A DNA stretch of 64,000 nucleotides from an uncultured Alphaproteobacteria bacterium (GCA_910584385.1 CAJUAK010000002.1:62001-126000); one strand, 5' to 3'; positions 42,017-50,035 are shown, counted from the stretch's first letter. Notes: generated from the letters alone by a model not told the origin. Made by a program: numbers and translations.

Positions 42017-42625
42017 ATGATATATGCGTATGTAAGAGTTAGTTCTCAAATACAAAATGAAGCTAACCAACACTATGAAATTGAACAATTTGCTGAAAAA
42101 AATAATATTCATATTGACGAATGGATTGAGGAAACCATTTCATCAGGTAAAGATTTGAAAAAAAGAAAATTCAATTCTCTTCTAAAAAAATTAAATAAAG
42201 ATGATATTTTAATTACTACAGAACTTTCTAGAATTGGGCGTAAAAGTTTTGAAATAATGGGAATTTTATATGAATGCTTAAACAAAGGCTGTCAGGTTTG
42301 GACAACCAAAGAAAAATACAAACTTGGTGATGATTTAAATTCTCAAATATTAGCTTTTGCTTTTTCCATTAGTGCTAGCATAGAGAAATCATTAATTTCC
42401 GCAAGAACCAAAGAAACGCTTGCCAGATTAAAAAATTCTGGTGTCAAATTAGGCAGGCCGCAAGGAAGTAAAAATAAAAATTTAAAATTAGCGGGTAAAG
42501 AAAAAGAAATTAGAGAGTTGCTTGCCCAAGGTGTATCTAAAACGAAAATTTCTAAAATATATGGAGTTAGCCGTATCAGCTTGTATCATTTCATAAAAAA
42601 TTACATCAACATTAAAGAGACGTAA
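42017..42625 (+). CDS. Small serine recombinase (invertase/resolvase family)
   Basis: A 202-residue recombinase with the catalytic serine in YVRVSSQIQNE, the conserved SRIGRKSFEIM segment, the dimer helix FSISASIEKSLISARTKETL and a C-terminal helix-turn-helix (VSKTKISKIYGVSRISLYHFI). It resembles master DNA invertases of the Mpi type found in gut bacteria. It is divergent from the AAA operon, and with the other small recombinase (34204-34767) it brackets that operon. No pair of matching inverted repeats was found by eye around either gene. Confidence 0.9.
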   Translation: MIYAYVRVSSQIQNEANQHYEIEQFAEKNNIHIDEWIEETISSGKDLKKRKFNSLLKKLNKDDILITTELSRIGRKSFEIMGILYECLNKGCQVWTTKEKYKLGDDLNSQILAFAFSISASIEKSLISARTKETLARLKNSGVKLGRPQGSKNKNLKLAGKEKEIRELLAQGVSKTKISKIYGVSRISLYHFIKNYINIKET

Positions 42626-42690
42626 ATATTATGGTTTGAAATGGAGAAATAAAAAACCAGAGTTAATACTCTGGTTTTGTTATAAAACTA

Positions 42691-43356
42691 TTATTTTGCT
42701 AAGTCCATCAATAGCTCTTGTGTCGTGGAGTTTTGCGTAATATCTGCAATATCATAGGCATCAAATTCATATTCAGCACAAACATCTCCAATGAATGCTC
42801 CATAATAATGAAGAAGAGCCATATTATATAATTGACCATTAAAGGTTGCCACCATCATCGGTGTAATTCCCATATCATCAGGAATATTTGGAGAGGCACC
42901 TTTTTCTAAAAGGTACTCAATCATTTTTCTATTATTTCTTTTGACAACCATCATCAGTGCTGTTTCGCCGTTCGCATTAACTACATCAATACCTTCACCC
43001 ATTTCTAACATCCTGTCTACTACTACTGTTTTTTCAAAAAATGGAATATTGGGATTCACTACCAAAGCCATTAAATGAGTATAGTCATCAATATGCTTAA
43101 ATTTCATCGTGCTTCGGTCTATTATTTTGAGTAAGTCCGTGTAATCGGCGGAAACTAAAAAATGTATTAAAAATGACTCTACATCAAACAAAGGCTCAAA
43201 TTGCTTTAGATTGTCATACTCTGGAATTTCTTGCAAATGTTTAAGCACTTCAGCCAACTTCCTCTCGGCTTTCATATGATAAGGTAGGGGTTTAGATGAA
43301 TTTAATATTAAATCTATTTGTTCAATCAGTTCTTCAAAAACTATATCTTCTCGCAT
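42691..43356 (-). CDS. Ankyrin-repeat protein
   Basis: A 221-residue cytoplasmic protein. The first half is helical. The second half has two or three ankyrin repeats (NGETALMMVVKRNNRKMIEYLLEKGA and ITPMMVATFNGQLYNMALLH). No signal peptide or membrane helix is present, and it lacks the basic C-terminal tail of the AAA-operon proteins. It begins 2 nt after the stop of the 91-residue gene upstream, so the two form a pair. Confidence 0.8.
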   Translation of the reverse strand: MREDIVFEELIEQIDLILNSSKPLPYHMKAERKLAEVLKHLQEIPEYDNLKQFEPLFDVESFLIHFLVSADYTDLLKIIDRSTMKFKHIDDYTHLMALVVNPNIPFFEKTVVVDRMLEMGEGIDVVNANGETALMMVVKRNNRKMIEYLLEKGASPNIPDDMGITPMMVATFNGQLYNMALLHYYGAFIGDVCAEYEFDAYDIADITQNSTTQELLMDLAK

Positions 43357-43358
43357 TT

Positions 43359-43634
43359 TTAATCCTTTAACGCCATATTATATAAGGTTTTTGATAATTC
43401 TTTCTGCCAATGGGGAAGTTGTTTTTTTCTATTTAGATTTACAAACAAAGCCCAGCTTGAAGAAATGCTTGGCTTTTTGTTCTGCCATACCAGAGAACCC
43501 AAATAATTACTGCATTTGTTTAAATATCTGGTACTGAAATCTCTTCTACTCTTTATCTTTTGCTCTTGTAGCAACTCATCGGCAATGTTCAAAAACATCT
43601 CTAAATATTGATTTTTCTTATTATTGTTCATCAA
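43359..43634 (-). CDS. Small hypothetical island protein (DUF6626-like?)
   Basis: A 91-residue basic protein. The middle segment RRDFSTRYLNKCSNYLGSLVWQ and the following PSISSSWAL recall a small helical family (DUF6626) of alphaproteobacterial mobile elements, but the match is from memory and weak. A TGATAA-N6-TTATCA palindrome lies 14-31 bp upstream of the start, where an operator would sit. It is followed 2 nt later by an ankyrin gene. Confidence 0.5.
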   Translation of the reverse strand: MMNNNKKNQYLEMFLNIADELLQEQKIKSRRDFSTRYLNKCSNYLGSLVWQNKKPSISSSWALFVNLNRKKQLPHWQKELSKTLYNMALKD

Positions 43635-43647
43635 ATCTCCTTGTTTG

Positions 43648-43665
43648 TGATAATTATATTTATCA
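43648..43665. promoter_or_regulatory. TGATAA-N6-TTATCA palindrome, copy 1
   Basis: An 18-bp palindrome upstream of the 43359-43634 gene, overlapping the stop of the HUH-like gene. It is the same motif as copies 2 and 3 and a likely binding site for a dimeric regulator. Confidence 0.6.
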
Positions 43666-44376
43666 GTTGGGAGAAAAAATTAGATGATTTTGAAAATTAA
43701 TGTCTTTTGTTTGGTAATAAAACCAACCATCACTAAAAATCTTATCTAAATAAACTGTTCCACTCATTTGAACTGTTTTCCATAAAGTTTTTATGGCTAA
43801 TTCCTCATCATAGATGAACTCATCCGTCATTGATTTTTGCGGATGTTTAATAGATAAATGTGCATGAATATTGCTTTCAAAATGTTCAACAGTTCCAATG
43901 TAATTCATTGTCTTATATTTGGAAGCATCTCTTCCAAGAGTATAGGCACAATATAATTTCCACCATTCATCTACTTTATTTTGAACCATTTGTAAGTTAA
44001 ATAATCCAGATAAATTAACGGGATTGAAGTTTAAAGTGAGTGCTAAATTAAATCCATTAGCTGGATTATTTAATGTATTGATGATTTCCTGCCGATATGG
44101 AGTAATTGGTTTATTAGCTTCTTTTTTTCTATGGGATTCTTTGTATTTTTTTATTTCATTTCTTTTGGTTTCCTTAAATTTATTCATTAATTGGATATTG
44201 TTATTTTTTAACATTTTTTGATGAAATTTAATTAAATCCAGTTCTTTTTCTTCAATGGTTGGTTCTGTGAATTTTACTGAAGTTGCTGTTATTAAATTGT
44301 CTTCATTTATTATAGTGAATTTTTCGTTGTATTGTTCCAAATGATTTTTGAAGTTGTTTAATCTGTTTGTTTCCAT
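43663..44376 (-). CDS. Putative HUH-type replication or nicking protein
   Basis: A 237-residue protein with three segments that match the order of HUH endonuclease motifs: a hydrophobic beta strand LALTLNF (111-117), HAHLSI with paired histidines (171-176), and YYQTK (220-224, a YxxK-like tyrosine). Rolling-circle Rep proteins and relaxases use this set to nick single strands. The N-terminal 100 residues are a charged helical extension. If correct, this could be the island's replication or mobilisation nickase. The motif spacing is reasonable but the family is not one I can name. Confidence 0.5.
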   Translation of the reverse strand: METNRLNNFKNHLEQYNEKFTIINEDNLITATSVKFTEPTIEEKELDLIKFHQKMLKNNNIQLMNKFKETKRNEIKKYKESHRKKEANKPITPYRQEIINTLNNPANGFNLALTLNFNPVNLSGLFNLQMVQNKVDEWWKLYCAYTLGRDASKYKTMNYIGTVEHFESNIHAHLSIKHPQKSMTDEFIYDEELAIKTLWKTVQMSGTVYLDKIFSDGWFYYQTKDINFQNHLIFSPN

Positions 44377-44495
44377 AATATCTCCTTAATAATTTAGATA
44401 ATAAAGTTCTAATGCTCCTCTTGTTGGAAGAGAAAGCCTAAAAAACTTACAAAAGTAGGGAAATTAATGTCTAAAAGTCCATTAATATTCATCAT

Positions 44496-44513
44496 TGATA
44501 ATTTTATTTATCA
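44496..44513. promoter_or_regulatory. TGATAA-N6-TTATCA palindrome, copy 2
   Basis: Second copy, 120 bp upstream of the HUH-like gene start, in the gene-poor stretch 44377-44790. That stretch is very A+T-rich and otherwise holds only copy 3. Confidence 0.6.
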
Positions 44514-44562
44514 GCGATGGCAAAATAATATCATATCAGCTTTGGGCGATGCAAAATTATTC

Positions 44563-44580
44563 TGATAAATTTATTTATCA
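44563..44580. promoter_or_regulatory. TGATAA-N6-TTATCA palindrome, copy 3
   Basis: Third copy, 67 bp from copy 2. Here the palindrome is longer (TGATAAAT-TT-ATTTATCA). Copies 2 and 3 could also form part of a replication or nicking origin for the HUH-like protein. Confidence 0.6.
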
Positions 44581-44790
44581 AAAAGACCCGAAAATTTGTT
44601 TTTTTGATGATGCTGTGTAATGTGCTGATTTTATTTAATAAAAAAAGTTCGCAGAAATTTGACTTTTGAAAAAGTTTAATGTAATATCTACTTTGTTCAA
44701 TGAGGTGGTTTTATCCTCTATTCCTAAAATACATATCCATATTTATATTCAGAATTGCAAATATAGTTTCAACTCGTATAGGGGATAACT

Positions 44791-44901
44791 ATGATTTGCA
44801 CAAATTACCAAGATAAAAATCCTAAAAAAATGATTGAAATTGGAGAAGATATTTTCCAATTACTGATGTTCTTATTAGAACTTGAAATGCAGAAGAATTA
44901 G
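44791..44901 (+). CDS. 36-residue ORF just before the recombinase
   Basis: A short frame starting MICTNYQDKNPKKMIEIGED and ending LELEMQKN. It is preceded by an AGGGG ribosome-binding site and ends at the recombinase ribosome-binding site. It is mostly helical, with a hydrophobic stretch (FQLLMFLLELE). Position suggests translational coupling to the recombinase, or a small recombination directionality factor. Evidence for function is only positional. Confidence 0.45.
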   Translation: MICTNYQDKNPKKMIEIGEDIFQLLMFLLELEMQKN

Positions 44902-44912
44902 GAGCTATGGAT

Positions 44913-46424
44913 ATGAAAGCGGTTATTTTAGCTCGGGTTTCAACCGAGATGCAGGAAGATGGGTTCTCATTGGATGCTCAATTAGACAGGTTAAGAAACT
45001 ATTGCTCCTTTAAAGGATTAGAGATTGCAAAGGAATTTACCTTTGTTGAAAGTTCGTTCCACGGCAAAAGGACTAAGTTTTACGAAGCCGTTAATTACAT
45101 TAAACGGCAAAGTAAGCTGACGGCTCTTGTTGTTGATACCGTTGACAGGTTGCAAAGAACCTTCAACGAGTTTCCGATGCTTTTAGAGCTTGTTAAAAAA
45201 GAAAAATTGGCTCTTCACTTCTTTAAAGAAGGCTTGGTAATTGATAAAAACTTCAAAAGCTCTGACCTTGCGATGTGGCAAATGCAAATTTTGTCGGCTA
45301 ATATGTTTGTCAATTCAACTCGGGATAATGTTAAGCGTTCTGAGGAGCGAATGCTCAATGAAGGATTGCTTCCAGGGCCTGCTCCGATTGGTTACTTAAA
45401 TACCAAGGATGAGAATGGCAAGAAGACCATCATCATTGACCCAGACCGTGGACATTTCATCAAAAAATTATTTGAAGAGTATTCCACTGGGTTATTTTCA
45501 ATGGACGAGTTAGTTAAAAAGTCCAAAAACTGGGGATTGCGAAATCGTAAGAGCGGCAACCCGATTACCAAAGCCCAATTTGCAGATATTTTGCAAAACC
45601 CATTTTATTATGGCGTGATGTACTACAACAAGAGCTATTTTCCGCATATATACGAAAAACTCATTTCCAAGGAGTTGTTTGATAAATGTACCGAAGTACG
45701 GACAGGAAAATTCAAACGGACTTCAAAGCATACCAAGGAACCCTACATTTTTCGAGGATTGGTTCGTTGTAAGCATTGCAATTGCTTGCTTTCTCCATAT
45801 ACAAAGAAAGGGCAGTATGTGTATTTAAGACACACCGACCTTAAAAACTGCGAACACTGCAACAATGTTAGCGAGAAAATTTTGCTGAAAGAAGTGGAAA
45901 AAGCCCTTGCTTCAATTAGCTTTGATGATGAGCTGAAACTTGCTCTGGCTGATGAGTTGAAAAAACGCTATGAAGCCACGCACGGCAACAATCATTATCA
46001 GTTGGAAAAGAATCGGAATCAGTTGGCTGATGTTGAAGAAAATCAAAAGAAACTTTTGGATTTGCTGATTGCGGGAACTGTTTCTGCTGATGTGTATCGC
46101 AGTAAAAATGCCGAGTATGAAACGGCTAAAATTGAGCTGCAGGCGAAAATTGAACAATTGCAAACTCCTGATAACTCTGTTGAGCGGGCGATTGATAAGG
46201 TGTTGAATTTCAGCCAAAATTCTTTTGCAATTTTCAAAAGTTCGCAGATTGAAGAAAAACGCCGTATTTTAAATATCGTTTTTGCGAACTTTTTAATGGA
46301 CGGGAAAAATCCTGAAATATCAATGCATAAAAACTTCAAGCTCCTATCAAAAATAGGAGCTTGTAAAGATTGGTGCCCTGAAGAAGACTCGAACTTCCAC
46401 GACCAACCGGTCATAAGTACCTGA
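44913..46424 (+). CDS. Large serine recombinase (island integrase)
   Basis: A 503-residue recombinase. The N-terminal catalytic domain has its serine in LARVSTEM (residue 10) and LVVDTVDRLQRT. The central recombinase domain includes PFYYGVMYYNKSYFPHIYEKLIS. A zinc ribbon (CKHCNC...CEHC) follows, then a long coiled coil (about 350-430), as in phage-type large serine integrases. The ATG at 44913 is preferred to 44907 because AGGAG lies 8 nt before it. The last 18 codons run into the tRNA-Leu gene in antisense (WCPEEDSNFHDQPVIST), which supplies the stop. It should integrate and excise the island. Confidence 0.92.
   Translation: MKAVILARVSTEMQEDGFSLDAQLDRLRNYCSFKGLEIAKEFTFVESSFHGKRTKFYEAVNYIKRQSKLTALVVDTVDRLQRTFNEFPMLLELVKKEKLALHFFKEGLVIDKNFKSSDLAMWQMQILSANMFVNSTRDNVKRSEERMLNEGLLPGPAPIGYLNTKDENGKKTIIIDPDRGHFIKKLFEEYSTGLFSMDELVKKSKNWGLRNRKSGNPITKAQFADILQNPFYYGVMYYNKSYFPHIYEKLISKELFDKCTEVRTGKFKRTSKHTKEPYIFRGLVRCKHCNCLLSPYTKKGQYVYLRHTDLKNCEHCNNVSEKILLKEVEKALASISFDDELKLALADELKKRYEATHGNNHYQLEKNRNQLADVEENQKKLLDLLIAGTVSADVYRSKNAEYETAKIELQAKIEQLQTPDNSVERAIDKVLNFSQNSFAIFKSSQIEEKRRILNIVFANFLMDGKNPEISMHKNFKLLSKIGACKDWCPEEDSNFHDQPVIST
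46337..46363 (-). terminator. Hairpin inside the recombinase 3' end, replacement tRNA terminator
   Basis: A perfect 11-bp stem (46337-46347 with 46353-46363) with a 5-nt loop. On the minus strand it starts eight bases after the tRNA-Leu CCA and is followed by AAGTTTTT. Within the recombinase it codes for the KLLSKIGAC segment. It probably restores termination of tRNA-Leu after insertion of the island. Confidence 0.6.
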
Positions 46425-46457
46425 AACTTACGCGTCTACCAGTTCCGCCATCAGGGC
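46371..46457 (-). tRNA. tRNA-Leu (anticodon CAG)
   Basis: An 87-nt class II tRNA with encoded CCA. Acceptor strands GCCCTGA and TCAGGGC pair perfectly. The D arm contains AACTGGTAGACGC. The anticodon stem TAAGT/ACTTA holds loop TTCAGGT, giving anticodon CAG. A long variable arm (TGACCGGTTGGTCG) precedes the T arm with TTCGAGT. The 3' end is the attachment site of the island, and the gene stays intact because the island regenerates the sequence. It lies 27 nt downstream of uppP on the same strand. Confidence 0.96.
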
Positions 46458-46484
46458 AATGAACGAATCGTTTTTCTGATTCGC

Positions 46485-47306
46485 TTACATATTTATACTT
46501 ATAATTCCGTAAGAATCAAGTAATAAAATTGTTCCTAATGCAATTCTGTATATAACAAACGGTAAAAAGGTGGATTTTTTTAGCCACCACATGATTGCGT
46601 AAATCGCAATAATCGAAGCGCAGAATGAATAGGTAACGCCGTCTAATGCATTAAGGAGCGCCAGAATATCCCCTTGTTTATATAATTCTATCCCTACAAG
46701 TGCGGCAGCGGCCAAAATTGCCGGAACGGAAAGCAGCATGGAAAATTTGGCGGCATCCCTTCTTTCTAAGCTTAAGAATCTTCCCATGGTTATGGTTATG
46801 CCTGAGCGGCTTGTTCCCGGGATTAATGCAAGGCATTGGGCACAGCCGATTAAAAAAGCGTCTAAAGCGCCCAGGTGTTCAATCTTGCGTATTGTCATGC
46901 TGGTTTTATCTGCAACAAACAGAAGCAGGCCAAAGCCTAAAATTGTCCAGCCAATGATTCTGGAGGAGCGCAGCCATTCCGTGCCGTAATGTTCCAAAAT
47001 CGCTCCAGCGCAGAGGATAGGCAATGTTCCGATAACAATCAGCCAAAATAATTTGCTTCCGTAATCCTTAAAATTGGGGATGAACCAGGATTTTACAAAA
47101 CCTTTTGCCATGAGCCATATATCTTCAGAGAAATATATGATGACTGCCAAAACAGACCCTAAGTGCAGGGCAACGTCCAAAGCCAGGCCTTGGTCGGGGA
47201 AGGTTGTGAATTTGGAAAATAAAATTAAGTGCCCCGACGAACTTACAGGAAGAAACTCGGTCAGCCCCTGAAGAATTGATAAAAATAAAATGTGCAGATT
47301 TAACAC
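46485..47306 (-). CDS. uppP: Undecaprenyl-diphosphatase
   Basis: Integral membrane enzyme that dephosphorylates undecaprenyl pyrophosphate, recycling the lipid carrier for peptidoglycan and polysaccharide export; overexpression gives bacitracin resistance. The hallmark QGLTEFLPVSSSGHLIL is near residues 14-30, and the second motif is PGTSRSGITITMGRFLSL. Seven to eight transmembrane helices fit the family, and 273 residues is full length. It follows the response regulator with a 1-nt gap, as last gene of the xseA-M23-regulator-uppP operon. Confidence 0.95.
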   Translation of the reverse strand: MLNLHILFLSILQGLTEFLPVSSSGHLILFSKFTTFPDQGLALDVALHLGSVLAVIIYFSEDIWLMAKGFVKSWFIPNFKDYGSKLFWLIVIGTLPILCAGAILEHYGTEWLRSSRIIGWTILGFGLLLFVADKTSMTIRKIEHLGALDAFLIGCAQCLALIPGTSRSGITITMGRFLSLERRDAAKFSMLLSVPAILAAAALVGIELYKQGDILALLNALDGVTYSFCASIIAIYAIMWWLKKSTFLPFVIYRIALGTILLLDSYGIISINM

Positions 47307-47307
47307 G

Positions 47308-47730
47308 TTACACTCTTTCGCTGTTTAATCCCAAAGCGCTGCATATGCGTTTTTTTAATGCCAGCGGGGATATCGGTTTTACAAGATATTCCGTAATGCC
47401 AAGCTGTTTTGCTTCCAAAACTGTTTTTTCTTTGGTATCCACGGTTATCATTATAATCGGCGTGTTTTGGGTTCCTTCGACAATGCCTGATTTTATTTCG
47501 TTTGCAAATTCAGTTCCGCTTTTTCCGGGCATTTGCTGATCTAATAAAATGGTGTCTATTTTGAAATTTCTTAAAATTTCAAGCGCTTCTTCGCTGTTTC
47601 CGGCTTCTTTGGTGTTTTTTATGCCGATTTGGTAAAGCGCCGTTTTGGTAAAAGTGCGGGAGAATTTGTCATCATCAACAATCAGGCAGACTATTTTATC
47701 CCAGAAAATATTTTTATGTGCGTTTTCCAT
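47308..47730 (-). CDS. Single-domain CheY-like response regulator
   Basis: A 140-residue receiver domain with no output domain. The acidic pocket is D19-D20-D21 and the phosphoacceptor is D64 (DTILLDQQMPG). The conserved T96 and K118 (YLVKPIS) complete the active site. No histidine kinase is in the window, so its partner is unknown. It lies between an M23 peptidase gene (10 nt) and uppP (1 nt), which hints at a link with cell-wall control, but co-transcription alone does not prove it. Confidence 0.87.
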   Translation of the reverse strand: MENAHKNIFWDKIVCLIVDDDKFSRTFTKTALYQIGIKNTKEAGNSEEALEILRNFKIDTILLDQQMPGKSGTEFANEIKSGIVEGTQNTPIIMITVDTKEKTVLEAKQLGITEYLVKPISPLALKKRICSALGLNSERV

Positions 47731-47740
47731 TTTACTTCCC

Positions 47741-48580
47741 CTATTGCTGTTTAGGATTTAAACACAAGCTGCTTTCTTGGTTAAGATTTAACAGCGTTTG
47801 CGGATTAAATTTAACACCTTGCAGAGAGGCACCCCAGTGCAGGTGCGGACCGGTTACGCGGCCTGTCTTTCCAACATGGGCAATAATATCGCCCTTTTTT
47901 ACAAAATCGCCTTCTTTGGCGACAAAATCATTTAAATGCGCATAGATTGTATAAAGCCCGAAGCCGTGATCGATAATCATGACATTGCCTGAGTAAAACA
48001 AATCAGGCGCGGCCAAAACAACTGTTCCGTCTCCGGAAGCTTTGACCTCTGTTCCGACAGGCGCGGCGATATCCATTCCTGAATGCGGATTTTTTTTGAC
48101 GCCGTTCATTATGCGTTGTCCGCCGAATTGCCCGCTGGTACGCCCTTTGACAGGCATGATAAAGCCGTTATGCCAATTGGGAACGGAAGAGTTGTCTTTT
48201 AATGCCCCTCTTACGGCTGTTTGTTCCTTGAGTATTGCGGCTTCATCTTCCGGTTTTGGGGTTACTTTGCGCGGTTGGACGCCTTTTAAATTTTGGATGT
48301 CCCAGGCTGTCGGAAGAACGTTTATCAGGTAAGCGGCTTCAGAGCCGTCTTTCATGACCGCTTCTAATTGGAGTTGTTGTGCGGCATCCCTTTCAGCGGC
48401 AAATAAAAAATTTCCCTTGCCATCCAGGCGGAGTTCTTTGCCGTTATGCATGATTTTTACGGCTTCGGGAATGCTGCCGAGCAAAATTTCCCCTTGGTGC
48501 AGCTTTGCGCAAGAGGCGGCTGCGGTTTCTGCATTTAGGGCGCAGAGGCTAAATATCAAACAAATCGCCCTGAAGTTCAT
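47741..48580 (-). CDS. M23 family (LytM-type) metallopeptidase
   Basis: A 279-residue secreted protein with a signal peptide (cleavage after AAA near residue 22). A C-terminal peptidase M23 domain carries zinc ligands H166 and D170 (NPHSGMDIA) and H248 (GPHLHWG), with H215 in YTIYAHL. All catalytic residues are present, so it should cut peptidoglycan cross-bridges or stem peptides. It overlaps the end of xseA by 32 nt and is followed by the response regulator. Confidence 0.9.
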   Translation of the reverse strand: MNFRAICLIFSLCALNAETAAASCAKLHQGEILLGSIPEAVKIMHNGKELRLDGKGNFLFAAERDAAQQLQLEAVMKDGSEAAYLINVLPTAWDIQNLKGVQPRKVTPKPEDEAAILKEQTAVRGALKDNSSVPNWHNGFIMPVKGRTSGQFGGQRIMNGVKKNPHSGMDIAAPVGTEVKASGDGTVVLAAPDLFYSGNVMIIDHGFGLYTIYAHLNDFVAKEGDFVKKGDIIAHVGKTGRVTGPHLHWGASLQGVKFNPQTLLNLNQESSLCLNPKQQ

Positions 48581-49877
48581 TCTTTTTCCTCGCTACTGTT
48601 GTTTTAAGGCAGCCATCATGAAATCTTATTTTCAAAACAGATGCTTTTTGAGCTTGTTCCAGGCTGTAAACCGTTTGCTGTTTATCATTCTGAACCCAGG
48701 CAAAGCCCCGCCTTAAAACCGAATCTATTGAAACTGATTCCAGTCTAAGCACTAAATTGTTTAAATTTTCTTGATTTTTTTCAAAAATATTTTGGATGTA
48801 AGACGGCTTTAGCTCTACTAATTCCATCGCATGCTTTTTGTTTAGTATATAGCTGCGGAAAGCTGTTTGCAGGCGTTCCCACCGATCGTCAAACTTTTGC
48901 CGGCATTCTTGGAATATTTGTTCCAGGTTGGGAATGCCCCGGCTCAGGCTTTCCAAGCGCAGGCGCTGTTCTTGCATGAAGCGGTTCAAGCCGCTTAAAA
49001 GCCGGTTGTCAATGGTATTTAACTTTATTTGCAATTCGCTTTTGACCGGAACGGCAAATTCGGCAGCTCCGGTTGGCGTGGGAGCGCGTTTGTCGGCAAC
49101 ATAGTCAATAAGCATGGTGTCTGTTTCATGTCCGACGGCGGAAATGACAGGAATTTCAGAGTTATAAACGGCACGGATGACGGATTCCTCGTTAAAAGGC
49201 CAAAGGTCTTCCAGGCTGCCGCCGCCTCTGGCAACAATCAGAACATCCGGGCGGGGGAGGCCGTCCCTTGGAAATGAATTAAACCCCTCTACAGCGGAAG
49301 CAATCTTATCAGCCGCCCCTTCGCCCTGAACGGGGGTCGGCCAAAGCAAAATATGGCTGGGAAACCGGTCTCTTACCCTGTGGATGATGTCTCGGATGAC
49401 GGCGCCGCTTGCCGAAGTGATAACGCCGATTGTCAGGGGAAGGAACGGTATAGGCTTTTTGTGCGCTGCGTCAAATAATCCTTCCTGGGCAAATTTTTGC
49501 TTGCGTTCTTCCAAGAGTTTCAGCAAAGCGCCGGCCCCGGCAATTTCCATTTGTTCAATGACCAGCTGGTAGGAAGATTTTCCGGCAAATGTTGTTATTT
49601 TTCCCGTGGCAATGACTTCGAGGCCGTCTTCCGGCTTAAATGGCAGATGAAGCGCAACGCCCTTCCAGATGACGGCAGAGAGAACGGCGTTTTCGTCTTT
49701 TAACGATAAATACCAGTGTCCGGAATCTGCCCTTTTGGCACCAAAAATTTCGCCTTTTATTTTTACTTTGCTGAATGTTGTTTCTACAAAACGTTTTATT
49801 TCGAAGGAAATTTGGCTGACGGTGAATTCTGGCAGCTCCGGAGCCTGTGATTGCATTTGTGTAAATAAATCTTCCAT
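48549..49877 (-). CDS. xseA: Exodeoxyribonuclease VII large subunit
   Basis: Single-strand DNA exonuclease subunit (442 residues). An N-terminal OB fold (ISFEIKRFVETTFSKVKIKGEI) is followed by the catalytic core with IGVITSASGAVIRDI, LIVARGGGSLEDLWPFNEE and ISAVGHETDTMLIDYVADKRAPTPTGAAE spread across the middle. A long helical C-terminal region comes last. The small subunit xseB is not in the window. It is the first gene of the minus-strand operon that ends with uppP. Confidence 0.95.
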   Translation of the reverse strand: MEDLFTQMQSQAPELPEFTVSQISFEIKRFVETTFSKVKIKGEIFGAKRADSGHWYLSLKDENAVLSAVIWKGVALHLPFKPEDGLEVIATGKITTFAGKSSYQLVIEQMEIAGAGALLKLLEERKQKFAQEGLFDAAHKKPIPFLPLTIGVITSASGAVIRDIIHRVRDRFPSHILLWPTPVQGEGAADKIASAVEGFNSFPRDGLPRPDVLIVARGGGSLEDLWPFNEESVIRAVYNSEIPVISAVGHETDTMLIDYVADKRAPTPTGAAEFAVPVKSELQIKLNTIDNRLLSGLNRFMQEQRLRLESLSRGIPNLEQIFQECRQKFDDRWERLQTAFRSYILNKKHAMELVELKPSYIQNIFEKNQENLNNLVLRLESVSIDSVLRRGFAWVQNDKQQTVYSLEQAQKASVLKIRFHDGCLKTTVARKKNELQGDLFDI

Positions 49878-50035
49878 AAAAAAGCCTTTCTATTTTCCAA
49901 AATGATAGCAGAAATAAAATGGATGTTAAGCGAATTAAATGCTTCATTGACAAGAAGTTTGTGCAAAATGTGCTCAGGACAAAAAACTTGACAAATTTCC
50001 GCCTGCGTGTATACTGCACCTAAACCTTAATTTTT

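Larger units (their letters stand above)
21918..46376. mobile_element. Integrated island in tRNA-Leu(CAG), about 24.45 kb
   Basis: The island lies between a TGGTGC at 21918-21923 and the same TGGTGC at 46371-46376, which is the 3' end (GCACCA on the tRNA strand) of tRNA-Leu. The left copy is followed by sequence that still resembles the tRNA end (about 14 of the first 20 bases match). A large serine recombinase gene abuts the right end, as expected for an integrase. Cargo includes HipBA, a type I restriction-modification system, an AAA/DUF1257 operon, two small serine recombinases and a possible HUH protein. Base composition is clearly more A+T-rich than on either side. No conjugation genes are seen, so it is an integrative island that may be mobilised in trans. 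Confidence 0.75.

Noticed and set aside
46371..46424. WCPEEDSNFHDQPVIST as a conserved recombinase domain
   Set aside because: It is the antisense translation of tRNA-Leu, created by integration.
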